NCBI GenBank assembly: GCA_012295275.1
Contig: CM022678.1
Coordinates: forward strand, 4,505,361-4,566,460
DNA: 61,100 bases
Direction: 5' to 3'
Origin: Chrysomallon squamiferum
Taxonomy: Eukaryota; Mollusca; Gastropoda; Neomphalida; Peltospiridae
Both the position numbers and the translations under genes were made by a program. Under the pieces are notes generated by a model. It worked only from the letters and a program-made list of their open reading frames with translations, ran no database searches and had not been told where the DNA came from. Positions 50,096-61,100 of the stretch are shown here, one piece after another. Each line of letters begins with the position of its first letter. Positions within the stretch are counted from its first letter, which is position 1.

Positions 50096-52280
50096 AAAAA
50101 AAAGAAATAAAATAAATAAATTTATATACATAAATTTAACACAAATTAAAATACATAAATTTATATATATATATATTATGACATTTTGTGCTTGGACTGC
50201 AGCATTTCAAACGCCAGTGATTTCAAAGATACAAAACTGAATACACCAGTTTCTCTTTCTCTGTTCCGTCCTAATGGTTCAGCTTGAAGATTCGCTTTGC
50301 AACTTTCATTAATCGAACCCCAGATTATCCTAATCTATATAATCTTCATGATTACGAAAGTTTCACGAAAATGGGAATAAGGTTTATGCTGGTAATAATG
50401 AAAAACATAGAAAATATTTCAGATTAAAATGTGTTTTAATAGATGTAGGGAAGTGATACAAAGCAGTAAGCGTGGTGCACACTTCTGCTGTCAAGAGTTT
50501 AAAAAGGTCTAAAAGGTCGAAGGTTAATATCCGTGATTAGAATAACATTTCATGTACAGCTTAAACAGATAGTCAGCAGGTGATTATATTTAATATTTTA
50601 AATACTTTAGTGCATGTGTACGCTTACCAATCGGAAAACCGCAAGATGGCACTATCTCGGCTTATTTCGAAAAAAAGTCTCGGATTTAAGAATTTTGTAT
50701 AAGTTGATCTTGACCCTCTATATATCCTGCGGCTGCAGACATACGTTTTGAACGGTAATAATTAAAGTGGCAATGATAGTTTCAAAATCTGGTACAAAAG
50801 GTTAAAGCGTATCGTACAGGTAATTCGCAAAATAAATTAATGAATTAAATTAAAAAAAAAGCCTTAAAAGACTGAGTGGCCGACCTGAATAACGTTTCGA
50901 TACGCGTGAAACAGGGGAGAATTCATTGTTATAACCGGACAGTATAGTGCTTTTAACCTTACGAAAGTTTATCAGTTTTATATTTTCTTACATGTTATCT
51001 ACAAATCACTTTCTTTTCTCTCCGTTCTAAACGTATGGTTTATAATAAAATGTCCGATTGTTAGAATAGCGTATATTGGATTTACTGCTGATTTAAAGAC
51101 ATCCTGAGACACACTCTCCAGTAAAAATAAAAATAAAAGTTGAAGAGTTATTCTAGGGGAACTGACGTGTAACCAGTTTGTTCAGTCGCTGTTATTTATA
51201 TATTTATGTAATTTGTACTCTAGAGACTGATTCGATATCTTCTCAATGTGAGCTATCGATTTATAACTTTCTAACAGATAAAAGGTGGAATAAACTAATA
51301 AATGTTTAATGTTTGTTTGGCGACTCTCCAGTTCTAAGATTGCTGTTTAGTATTAAAGACAGAATCTGTAAAGTTAATATAATACATAACACAGTGTCGC
51401 GGATTTCTAAGATGCTTATTATAACTCTTAATGTTGATTTGTGGTGTAACTGTGTTTTCAGTTCTGTAATCAATTCATTTTATTAATCGAGTTCATTTAA
51501 AAGGCTTGCATCTATGTTTAGAAGCAAAGTGATCTGCCGATGGATATACGTTTGTTTCATCATGGAAGAATGTAGTAAGCTGTTGTTTTCTTATTCTGAG
51601 ATGGTGTAATGTCTAATTAAACTGTCTCAGTAACAATTATGAAGTTTAACTTGTCAAATCTCCTTCGAGGAGAATCTTATTTTTATATTGGTTCCCCGCT
51701 GATGTTAACTCACTTTCTCACACGAGATATTGAAATATGTTTTATCATAATTTCTGGTATCGCTTATCATTATCTTTCTCGTGATTAAATAGTAAATGTA
51801 CCTTAATTTCTGTTTTGCTTATTTCTATAATGCATTTAGAGAACTGGTTTATTCAGTTTATAAATTCCTTGTCAGATGACCATTAGTTAAAACATCTTGT
51901 TTAGTGCTAGACTGAGTCGTGTTAAAATACAGCAGATGTTTGATCAAACAGGACCCATGTTGAAGGTAATTCAATTTCTACTACGAGGCGTCATCAAACA
52001 CTTTTTTGAATGACAATACTCGGTTTACATTTAATACATGGTTGTAATTATTCCAGGTATTTTAGTAAGTATTAATGTTGTATTGTTTCAGATAAAGGTA
52101 AACAGGCACGTACAGATTGTTCTAATTCAACAGTTTCATTCCCTCACTTTACGACATGTTTGATCACGTGATATCCACACTTTGCTAGAGAAAATTAGCA
52201 TCTTTAGAGACTGATTTTCGAAACACTGAGTCCTTTGATAACCGAATAAATAAGTAAATAAAAGAAATGAATCAAAGCAT
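49403..52280. other. Gene-free interval upstream of PEF1
   Basis: The PEF1 promoter should lie in the first few hundred bases, but no TATA box is evident. A long A run is at 50060-50093. I see no other gene, repeat family or conserved motif in this stretch. Confidence 0.5.
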
Positions 52281-52285
52281 AAAGA

Positions 52286-52291
52286 TTTATT
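52286..52291 (-). terminator. Poly(A) signal of the minus-strand FReD gene
   Basis: AATAAA on the minus strand (TTTATT on plus) lies 131 bases beyond the stop codon at 52423. Confidence 0.5.
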
Positions 52292-52738
52292 AATCAAATT
52301 TCAAAGCTCAATGAAAGCGAGTCAACTCCACTGTGATCGTTGTTTTTCTATGTCTCTACGATTAGTTTTCTGACACAGATCTCTCACATGTATCGGTCCT
52401 CATATTTTGTAATTAATCCGGACTATAGCATGATCTTAGATGGTCTTATTTTCATAACTGCTCCCTTTAGTGGTTGAAACCATCGTTTTCTCCATGGATA
52501 CCACCAAACTGAAGTCGTATTAGCCGTCGTTACATATGTGTACAGTCCATTTAGATTGGAGTGAGAACAATCCCTGTACGACCAAGCTCCTTGAGAGTAT
52601 ACAGCACAGTTCAAACCTGCCGTGTCCAGATCTTTGTCTTTTGTACTGAAATAACAGCCATTTTGAAATGACAGAGCATCACCTGAAACATAGTGATTAA
52701 AAAACATTTGACTATCTACATGTTATTTAGGCTATACA

Positions 52739-52836
52739 TTAATCTCTGTGTTCTTTAGCACAGTCCAAAGACGATTTGTCTACGTCTTTGTCTTTTGTAC
52801 TGAAATAACAACCGTTGTGCCACTCAAGACCATCAC
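52739..52836 (-). pseudogene. Truncated duplicate of the last FReD exon
   Basis: It lies in the intron between exons 4 and 5 of the minus-strand FReD gene. It has an acceptor (TTTTAG) and begins in the same phase as exon 5. It reads DGLEWHNGCYFSTKDKDVD, then LDCAKEHRD and a stop, lacking the C-terminal half of the domain. It could be a dead duplicate or an alternative terminal exon that gives a shortened product. Confidence 0.6.
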
Positions 52837-54169
52837 CTAAAATTAAAAAATTAAATTAAAAACAGTAAAAAATACAACTTCAAAACAACAGCAACAAATT
52901 AATTAATAAATAAATAAATTATAATAATAATAATGACGATGATGATGATGATAATAATAATGAACTATTTCATAATCACATTTACAATGTTAAAATCTTT
53001 GACAGTGATGAGATGAAGATTGGGATGATGAATAGTATGATCATAATGATCTTAATAATAATATTAATGATAGTAATCATGGTCGCAATAATAAAAGATA
53101 ATGATGATCATCATGATGATAACAATTATGACAATACTACTACTACTATTAGTACTATACTAATAATGAAGATGATGATAATAATGAAAAAGACAATTAT
53201 AATAATAACTAAAAGACAAGAAAAGGAAATATAGGAAAAGGAACAAGGAAATTTAGTAAAAGAAAGTTAATGTCAAATGTTATCACATTAAATCATAACA
53301 ACAAATCTGATGTAATTACAAATCACAGTACCAGCAGTTCCACTGTAATTGGCTATAGACAGCTGGAAATTCTTGTCTTCTCTTGCTATCGAGAAATTCT
53401 GGTAGGAGGCGTAGGCAGTGTTCCCTTCAAAATCTTCTAAATCTACCCTCAGTTCATAAAGTCCTTGAGCAGTTAGTCTGTGAATATTGGTGTTACCTAA
53501 TAATAATAATAATAACAATAATCATAAAAATATCTATGATGATGATTATAATTATTCAGCATCAGTGTTATGATGATGATGATGATATCAATACGAACAA
53601 CGATGTTGGAAGAAATGTGACACAAAATAAAAACATTTGTCTATTTCAGAATCCATTTGCATCGAAAAGATAATCAGGTTTAAACATACCCAGCCAGAAC
53701 TCATTGCGTAAATTTCCGAAACCGTCTTTGTATTCATTCCAAGTTCTGTAGAAATCTTCCGATCCGTCAGTCCTTCGCTGTAATACCTGAATCAGTAACG
53801 AAGAAAGACAATACAATCTAGTCCAAGTTAAATAAGAACCACTGGGAAAAAGAATCTATGATCTCTGTCTACTACATGAGCCCATATCTCATAGAGATAT
53901 TATCTCTAATTGTGTATAAAATCTGTGTGTCAGCAAAGATTTATAAGTCTGCCTTTCTGACTTACCAACCATCCTCCATTACTAATTTCTCAATAGACAG
54001 TGATTGATTGTCCGCTATCACGTGGTTTTACCAAATAAACACCATCAGCCTGAAATCCTTTCTTCACGACATCGTAACAGTCTGTAGGTTCGTCGTTTTC
54101 AGCATCTGTAAAATCAATTCAGTGTATTCTGAGTAAATCTTTGAATCTAATTATTGTGATCTAAAACGC

Positions 54170-54235
<66 letters not shown>

Positions 54236-54270
54236 AAGAAGACGAAGAAGAAGAAGAAGAAGAAGAAAAG
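54170..54270. repeat. AAT and AAG trinucleotide tract in a FReD intron
   Basis: About 12 AAT units pass into about 22 imperfect AAG units, in the intron between exons 1 and 2 of the minus-strand gene. The plus-strand paralogue has a TTC tract in the same intron (about 60248-60296). On each coding strand both read as TTC-type repeats, so the repeat probably predates the duplication. Confidence 0.75.
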
Positions 54271-55262
54271 GAGAGGAAGACAAAAATAAAGGCAATCGTG
54301 AAAGTAAACAAACTATTTTTGTTTTTTTGTTAATAGCTTACCGAAACGTTGCATGCCCACATACTTTTCAAATGTCGAATAAGTGACTTGATCATCGTAC
54401 AACAAACAAACGTTGTCAGTGGTTGAATAGAACATACTTTGACAGTCAGACAAATGATAACACTGTCTGGCACACTCTGATCGTGTTGAAGTTGTCGTTT
54501 CGTCTATTCCTTTGATATTGGGTTTCACGTTCTGAAATAATGGTGATTCTCGCAGAACAGTTTGTATTGAACCAGAAGCTGGACAGACATTTGCCGCAGT
54601 CGTGGTCGTAAACAGGATGAAAATGACAGCTGAGATGTCCTTCGCAGAAGTCATATTTTGATGACGTTGTTGTCGTCTTGGTAGGAGTTACACTCGACGT
54701 AACTGTTGTCCTCTTCTTAGAATGTCGTTCCTGTCCTTTTTTTTTTTTTTTTGCTGAACGCTGAAATAGGTAAACGTTTAATTCTAAATGTCTACAGTAT
54801 TTACGGAACATGGCAAGAAAAGATCGGGTTTGGAAACCTAATAAACTCTGCTTGGTCATTAGCTAATTCCTGGCCGCCATGTGAAAATTATTTGTTCTTT
54901 AATAATTAATAAAATCTTGAATAATTATCGAATTGTATCTTAATCCAAGAGTCAAAGTTTGGGAAAAAAAAACGTCCATGGAAGATAAATTTTCTCGTTC
55001 TATTGCTCTGTCTGTTACGAAACAATGTATCGATGTCCACCATTTTATTATTATTATTTTTTTTCTGAAGTGTTTGTTACCAAATGGTGAACTATTTAAA
55101 AATTTCCTTTGTGTTCAAATATCAAGAGAAAGCATGTTTGAAATATTGCACCTTTATCATTGTATGCATGTATTTTTTAAATTTTTGTTTATATTGGTAT
55201 GTATATATCAATGCTTGCATATAATTGTACTAATATATTTTAAAAGTTCACGTAATACAGAC

Positions 55263-55389
<127 letters not shown>

Positions 55390-55906
55390 CTTTTCCTAAA
55401 GTAAATTGCGTTGGATATAATCTTTACATATTAATAAAATACGTTTTTGATTTCGCACTTAAATATGAATGAACTGAAGCATGATTTTTCTGTTTTGAAT
55501 GCAATATTTTCTTTTGTGTATTCCTGAAATATGAAGCACCGCTTCATGTAACTTAGCTACAAATGTATTCTGAATATGATATTACGCTTGTGATCATTAC
55601 TAATTTAAAACTGTTGGTGACATCAGGTATCTGAATTATAGATAACACAGATATTTTCTTTGTTAATGTTTTTTTTGTTGTTCGTTCTGAGTTTATATTT
55701 TTATTGACTGATTTATTGATTATCACTTATTTTAAATATTATATAATACTTTTTTCTTCTTTTTTTATGAATACTAAATGAGACATACATATTAGTATTA
55801 AAGTAAATTCATACATACAAAAATAAGGAATTTTGGGTTGAGATTTCTTAATTTTCAAGTTACTGGTGTTTTGTTTCATATATTTAAATATACTATTTTA
55901 TCTTGT

Positions 55907-55964
<58 letters not shown>

Positions 55965-57325
55965 TTTACATCATCTATATTTTTAACAGCACATCAAGAA
56001 AATCATGTTAACATACAAACACACAAAAGGACCTTTTAGGTGAGGTTTCTTATTTTTGTTGATTTTTTTTTTTTTTCTTTGTTTTTATTTTTCTTTCATT
56101 TCTATTTTTCTTTCTTTCTTTCTTTATTTATTTATTTATTTATTTATTATTATTATTATTTTAAATAATACAAAAAATAAAATAATATAACCGTAACTAG
56201 ACTGTAAACAGAAAACTTGTTTGTTCTTTGTAAAAAGAATTAATGTGAACTTCCAGCATCCAGATTACCTTAGGCTTTATGATGATAAAAAACCTGTACC
56301 TTTGAAACCGTTAAATATAAACTAAAACTATAAAATGAAATTTCACCCTGGTCTTTAAATGATATATTTTTACATGGCTATAAATATATTTTTTTCTTCG
56401 AAGACTTTTTCCCTCTAATTCTTTGTCCGTTTGTTTTGTTCCAAGTCTGTCGTTATTTTAAGTGTAACATGGTGATATTTCTTCAGTGCTTTATAGTGTT
56501 ACTGGGGCTTTTAAAAGCGAGGAACACATTTTTCCTGATCACCGTCTAATAAATCGCAGTCTCATAACATTATCATACGAAAGAAAAATGATCTTATCGG
56601 ACAAGTCAGAGTGAGTTTATTCATTTTATGTCATTTTTTGGTTCTTACGAATTTTTTAGTTCTTAAGAAAATGTAGTAAAATGTTCACACAAACTTCTCC
56701 CAGCGAGGCTTAGAATTAAGATACAAAATTACAAATTCAAAAATAAAATTAGCCTACAGACGACTGCAAAACGTATATCATGACTCTACGAAGGTGAAAA
56801 TGAAATCACGAGGAGCAGGGGTCCATGTATAATAAATAAATAAATAAATAGAATAGAATAGAATAGAATAAAATAGAATAGAATAAAAATAAAATAATTC
56901 TTCATAAAAAGAATACATATTTTTTCAGTTCTCTTTCACAAACATCAATGGTAAGATGCACTCGTTGAAGCGAGACATCGATGTAAAGTTCCTAATCGAA
57001 GGATAGAAGCAATGAACGAATTAATTTTTCATAATTGTTTCTTTTTTTCCAGTACAAAGGTAATTTTATTGCTGTTTGAAGATGGTTACAGTAAAACAAA
57101 TCTAATATGAAGGAATAATTAACTGAACTTTGAATAACGATATTTGTTTGCATGCCCTGAAGTATGAAAAAAATAAAATAAATGAATACTCAATCTTTAC
57201 AGGTTTGGTTTAATGACTGGTAATTATTTTAAAGTCATTATAATCAATAATTGTGTGTTGCTTTGCTTGCGACAAAGAGGAAGATGTATATATTATTGTA
57301 ATTGGACCTTCCGTCATATTTTATG

Positions 57326-57416
57326 TTTCCGAAACCGTCTTTATATTCATTGCAAATTCTGTAGAAATCGTTCGATCTGTCAGTTCTTACATGAAAAACC
57401 CGAGTCTGTGACTGAG
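57326..57416 (-). pseudogene. Decayed copy of FReD exon 3
   Basis: On the minus strand it matches the exon at 53690-53786 (GATTTCTACAGAA.TTG and AAAGACGGTTTCGGAAA), but a conserved Trp codon is changed, the reading frame is not kept to a donor and the start is altered. It lies downstream of the relic at 57602-57665 in the same order and spacing as exons 2 and 3 of the intact gene, so both come from one minus-strand gene copy. Confidence 0.7.
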
Positions 57417-57601
57417 AAACAATAACTGTAAGACAGACAGTGCTGATAATGGTAGCCCGACCACATAAATATATATTCTAGGTGTGTATAAACGTTATAA
57501 TATAAACACATCATAACTTTGTGTGGATGTCTGTTTGTGTGTATGCCTCTCTGTGTGCATGTCTGTGTGTATGTCTCTATCTGTATATAACTGTCTTTAT
57601 A

Positions 57602-57665
57602 ACCAGCATCCTCTATTACTAATTTCACTGATATTCTGATTGGCTGTCCGGTGTCACGTGATTTT
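57602..57665 (-). pseudogene. Decayed 3' part of FReD exon 2
   Basis: On the minus strand it matches the end of the exon at 53966-54105 (AAATCACGTGACACCGGACA and GAAATTAGTAATAGAGGATG). The first half of the exon is missing and is replaced by an A-rich run and unrelated sequence. Confidence 0.7.
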
Positions 57666-57741
57666 ACAAAAAAAAAAAAAAAAAAAGAAAGAAAAAGCCA
57701 AAGAACGCCAATGATCGACAAAAACGATTACTGTGAATATT

Positions 57742-57743
<2 letters not shown>

Positions 57744-57815
<72 letters not shown>
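57744..57815. repeat. (AAT)n microsatellite
   Basis: About 23 uninterrupted AAT units. Confidence 0.95.
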
Positions 57816-58647
57816 TATGTATATATGTATGTATGTACATGTGTGAATGTGTGTCTGTGTGTGTGTTTAACAAACTGCTTTCATGACAGCTGTATTGCTC
57901 CTCCTTTGGAAATTCATGCAATATTCTAACATTTTTCAGTAACTTTTTGCTACAGCCACATACTGTGTAGTGACTCAGCGTGTTTGCATAAAATTATTTA
58001 AATCATTGAAAACCCTGAATACTATTATTTAGTACTTTACTCATAGGCAGTGTTGCTTGTGGTTATTGTTAAATGAGATGTTTGGATTTTAAAGGGAACA
58101 TAATAATTTTTTAGGTTTCATTTCAAAACGTGAAGGAATATAACGTTTACAATCTTCTTATATGAAGATAATTCAACGTGTCAAAAAATCAAAAGAAATT
58201 AAAAAACTTGTGGATAAAAAGAAAAATTTAGAAATGAAGCAATAGAGAAATATATGTACTCATCACACAAAAGGAATTCTTAAAAAAAAAAAAAGGGAAG
58301 AAGAAGAAAAAAGAACAAACTACAAACTGGTTTTGCATGTGGTGCAGGTCTAAAGGATGTATGGCCTCGGTGTTGCTGTTGTTGCTGTTGTTGTTCTTCT
58401 TCTTCTTCTGCTTCTTCTTCTTCTTATTATTATTTTTGCTGCTGTTGTTTGTGTTGCTGATATTGTAGTGATTGTGGTTATCGTTGTTACAAAACATAAT
58501 AGGAAAACACAGTAACCTCGTTATTAAAGTCAGGAAAGTATTAACTATTTAAAAAGTTTTATTTTTATTTGAGTAGTCTGCTTTTATTATGAGAGTGAGG
58601 TTAGATTAATGAGAGGCATAACAATCATTGCAATAATTGTTTTTTAG

Positions 58648-58741
58648 GTGATGGTCTTGACTGGCACAATGGTTGTTATTTCCGTACAAAAGAACAAAGA
58701 CTTGGACAGTTCAGCTGACAACTGTGCTGAAACTTACTAAG
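58648..58741 (+). pseudogene. Decayed copy of the last FReD exon, plus strand
   Basis: It starts after TTTTTTAG and reads DGLDWHNGCYFRTK, then shifts frame by one extra A compared with the minus-strand copies and stops. It is closest to the truncated exon at 52739-52836 (WHNGCYF). No partner exons were found beside it. Confidence 0.7.
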
Positions 58742-59838
58742 GTGCGTGGTTGGTCAGAAGTGTTCTGAAAACTGAAAAAGTCACTGCAGTTTCGAAAATA
58801 AAGAACAGTTATGAAAAATAAGACAATCTTACTTCTTCCATCTGTTTGATGAAAACACAGTAATACGTGGACATATGTCGAGATATGTGAAGTCTCTGTG
58901 AATTAATGTTCGTTGTGGTGTTGATTATTGCATGTCTTCTGTTTTCTACTTTATTTTGAAAATTAGTTTGTAAATACTTATGTTATGATTCATTTCAAAC
59001 TTTTTTCTTTGAATATTTCAAACTACAATGCTTTTCAATAAGTTCAATCTTAATTGTTGTGAACCATCAATAACAAGCTGGATATGACGTGTTCACACAT
59101 GTAGCTAGAAAAAGAAAACGAAACTGTTTTATTATAACTGTAAAACAACTGCAGTCTATGGATTATAGAAAATGTATAGTGTTTGAGATTTTAACTACGA
59201 TTCAGTACATATAAATCAATTATATTATGATTATTGGAATTAAAGTTAAATATTTATTGTATAACAGTAAGACTTGTGTGTTATCTACTACATTTATTTT
59301 GCAGCATTCAGTTTCATGCATCAGTGAAACTTCCTCTTTGTACTGGAGTGTTGGCAAACATAAAATATTTATTATTTGATTGAATCTGGGCTTCTATTAG
59401 AAAAACATAAACAGATACTTCGCTTTCAGACTGTATCGACATAATCTCTGCAAAACAAATTATATAGATAAGTCATAACAATTGACGACAATCAATTACA
59501 TGTTAATGTTTTCACAAGAAAAAAACAAACAACAACACTTCACTTCTTCAAGTTTAATTCTATTACACATTGTCTGTATCAGGATTTATATATTTCATAT
59601 CGACATTTGCGACGAAGCACTCATTAAAACGCGTTCCTTTTGTACAACAAATTACTTTTCCACGCCTATTTGTCTGATAACTGAAAAAAAGGAAACGAAC
59701 AATTAATTATTTTCGTCAAAAAACATAGAGTATTCCAAAAATCAGTATTGAACGGAAATACAGTTCCGATCTATTTGTGCACAAGACAAGATCAACAACA
59801 ATCTGATTTCTCCGGACACAACAACCACAACGTCAACT

Positions 59839-60539
59839 ATGACTTCTGTGAAGACTATCTCACTTACGATTTTCATCCTGTTTGAGGCCTCTGTTTCCTC
59901 AGAACTCTGTCCAGCTTCTGGCCACGTTGAAACCGATTTGCACGAATCACCCTTATTTCGAGATGTAAAACCCAAATCACAAAGTTTAAAACAAATGACG
60001 ACCTCAGGAAGATTACAGTGCGCAGTAAATTGCTATCATCGTCGTGGCTGCCGAAGTATTTTCTATTCGACCACTGACAAAGTCTGTTTGTTACACGGTG
60101 ATGAAGTTAATTATTCGACATTTGAAAATTATACGGGCATGCAACGTTTCGGTAAGTTTTTAAAATAAAAATGTGTAGTTTTCTCATTTCCTCTATAGAT
60201 TGCATTATCTTTTCTTCCACTTCTTTTTCTTTTTCTTCCACTTATTTTTCTTCTTCTTCTTCTTCTTCTTCTTCTTCTTCTTCTTCTTCTTCTTCGTTAT
60301 TGTTGTTGTTCTTCTTTAATTATATTTGCGTTTTAGTAACAAATATTTGCAGATAGTCGACTGAAGATTTATTGAGAATACACTGAATTGATTTTGCAGA
60401 TATTGAAAACGACGTACCTGCTGACTGTTACGATGTCGTGAAGAAAGGAATTCAGGCTGACGGTGTTTATTTCGTTAAACCACATGATAGCGGACTGACA
60501 ATCAGTGTCTATTGTGAAATTAGTAATGGAGGATGGCTT
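59839..60539 (+). CDS. Secreted PAN plus fibrinogen-related-domain gene, 5' part
   Basis: This is a paralogue of the minus-strand gene, transcribed divergently. Exon 1 (59839-60151, 313 bases) encodes a signal peptide and a PAN/apple-like domain with ELCPASG, CAVNCYHRRGCRSIFYSTT and VCLLHGDEV. Exon 2 (60400-60539, 140 bases) encodes DCYDVVKKGIQADGVYFVKP and VYCEISNGGWL, the start of a fibrinogen-like domain with its first two cysteines. Exon lengths equal those of the minus-strand gene exactly. The donors are GTAAGT and GTATGT. Remaining exons are not in the 560 bases left and should lie beyond the window. Unlike its sister, it keeps the TGT cysteine codon. The likely product is an extracellular lectin-like recognition protein, an inference from domain content. 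Confidence 0.82.
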
Positions 60540-61054
60540 GTATGTTAAAACGGTTTGATTTATCTGTCTATCTATATAATATATATGTATGTATGTTTGT
60601 ATATTTGGATGTATGTATGTATGTATGTATGTATGTATGTATGTATATATGTATGTATGCATGATGTATGTAATGAAATTAATAATGGAATATACAGTTT
60701 TCATAGCTTTACGGTCCCATTACCTAAGGATCTTGTAAGGGTAGGTAAGCGTTTAGGGATTAAGAAATGGATTAGTAAATTTAGACAATGGTTTATTACG
60801 GTGATGGTATAATACTACCAACATCATAAATAATATAACATATGATCACGGAGTACAGCTTCACTTATTTATTGATCATTTCACAAAAACATTTGGAAAA
60901 TAAACAAAATCAAATGAACATAATTAAATTGTCTACTAGCAAACCTTATGACCAAAGTAACAATTATTTAAAGACAGAATCGGTTACGTGAATAACAAGA
61001 TAACTATGTTAATGTGAAATTGTAACTTACGTTTATGTTTATATAAACATAAAC

Positions 61055-61096
<42 letters not shown>

Positions 61097-61100
61097 TCGA
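60540..61100. repeat. Intron of the plus-strand FReD gene to the window end
   Basis: Contains a (TATG)n tract at about 60585-60660 and a (GA)n tract at about 61058-61094. No exon 3 homologue is seen before the window ends. Confidence 0.6.

Larger units (their letters stand above)
52423..54654 (-). pseudogene. Secreted PAN plus fibrinogen-related-domain gene with an in-frame TGA
   Basis: Five exons join in frame: 54342-54654, 53966-54105, 53690-53786, 53332-53496 and 52423-52682, totalling 975 bases (324 codons plus stop). Residues 1-22 look like a signal peptide. A PAN/apple-like domain follows, with cysteines at about 24, 62, 66, 72 and 84. The fibrinogen-like domain runs from DCYDVVKKGFQADGVYLVKP through [58 protein letters not shown] and SNLNGLY to MKIRP. 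Codon 143 (53990-53992) is TGA where the plus-strand paralogue has TGT for the conserved cysteine in VYC. All splice sites are intact, so the change looks recent: a young pseudogene, a null allele or a sequence error. If translated only to codon 143 it would give signal plus PAN alone. Intact relatives are lectin-like proteins of innate recognition. Confidence 0.8.

Overview
This is an AT-rich animal genomic window with spliced genes, conventional GT-AG introns, abundant dinucleotide and trinucleotide microsatellites and long A or T runs. The gene content (ribosomal P0, an E2F1-3 type E2F, peflin, and lectin-like PAN plus fibrinogen-domain genes in a cluster) and the repeat style fit a lophotrochozoan, most likely a mollusc such as a gastropod. 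That assignment is inference; no species marker is visible.

Layout. (1) 1309-11800, plus strand: RPLP0 (uL10), a complete 315-residue CDS in nine coding exons after a short 5' leader exon. Its four introns between 2733 and 10180 carry many sense-oriented copies of two structured elements. Both look like H/ACA box small nucleolar RNAs: family A with about 12 copies (7 well formed) and family B with 3 copies. This is the most interesting feature of the window. (2) 11.7-17 kb: gene-free, with a LINE 3' remnant and microsatellites. (3) 17004-19258, plus: a two-exon class I methyltransferase-like gene of unknown substrate, GC-rich against its surroundings. (4) 19.3-29.3 kb: gene-free, with local tandem duplications and a TA-flanked inverted-repeat element (MITE-like). 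(5) 29371-37389, minus: a complete E2F1-3 type transcription factor (430 residues, nine coding exons) that has a minor-class AT-AC intron and two E2F consensus sites just upstream of its start. (6) 37.8-44.1 kb: gene-free, apart from a small GC-rich island at 40.3-40.5 kb. (7) 44142-49402, minus: peflin (PEF1), 241 residues, five coding exons. (8) 49.4-52.4 kb: nothing recognised. (9) 52423-61100: a cluster of secreted PAN plus fibrinogen-related-domain genes. One minus-strand gene is complete in exon structure but has TGA in place of a conserved cysteine codon. A divergent plus-strand paralogue starts at 59839 and runs off the window. At least three decayed exon relics lie in and between them.

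The genes do not form a pathway. RPLP0 serves the ribosome, and its introns probably also make guide RNAs for rRNA pseudouridylation, a common arrangement in animals. E2F probably feeds back on its own promoter. The FReD cluster shows birth-and-death evolution typical of lectin-like immune families.

Exon boundaries were derived by hand from splice consensus, reading frame and recalled family sequences. UTR ends and all RNA structures are inferences from the sequence alone.
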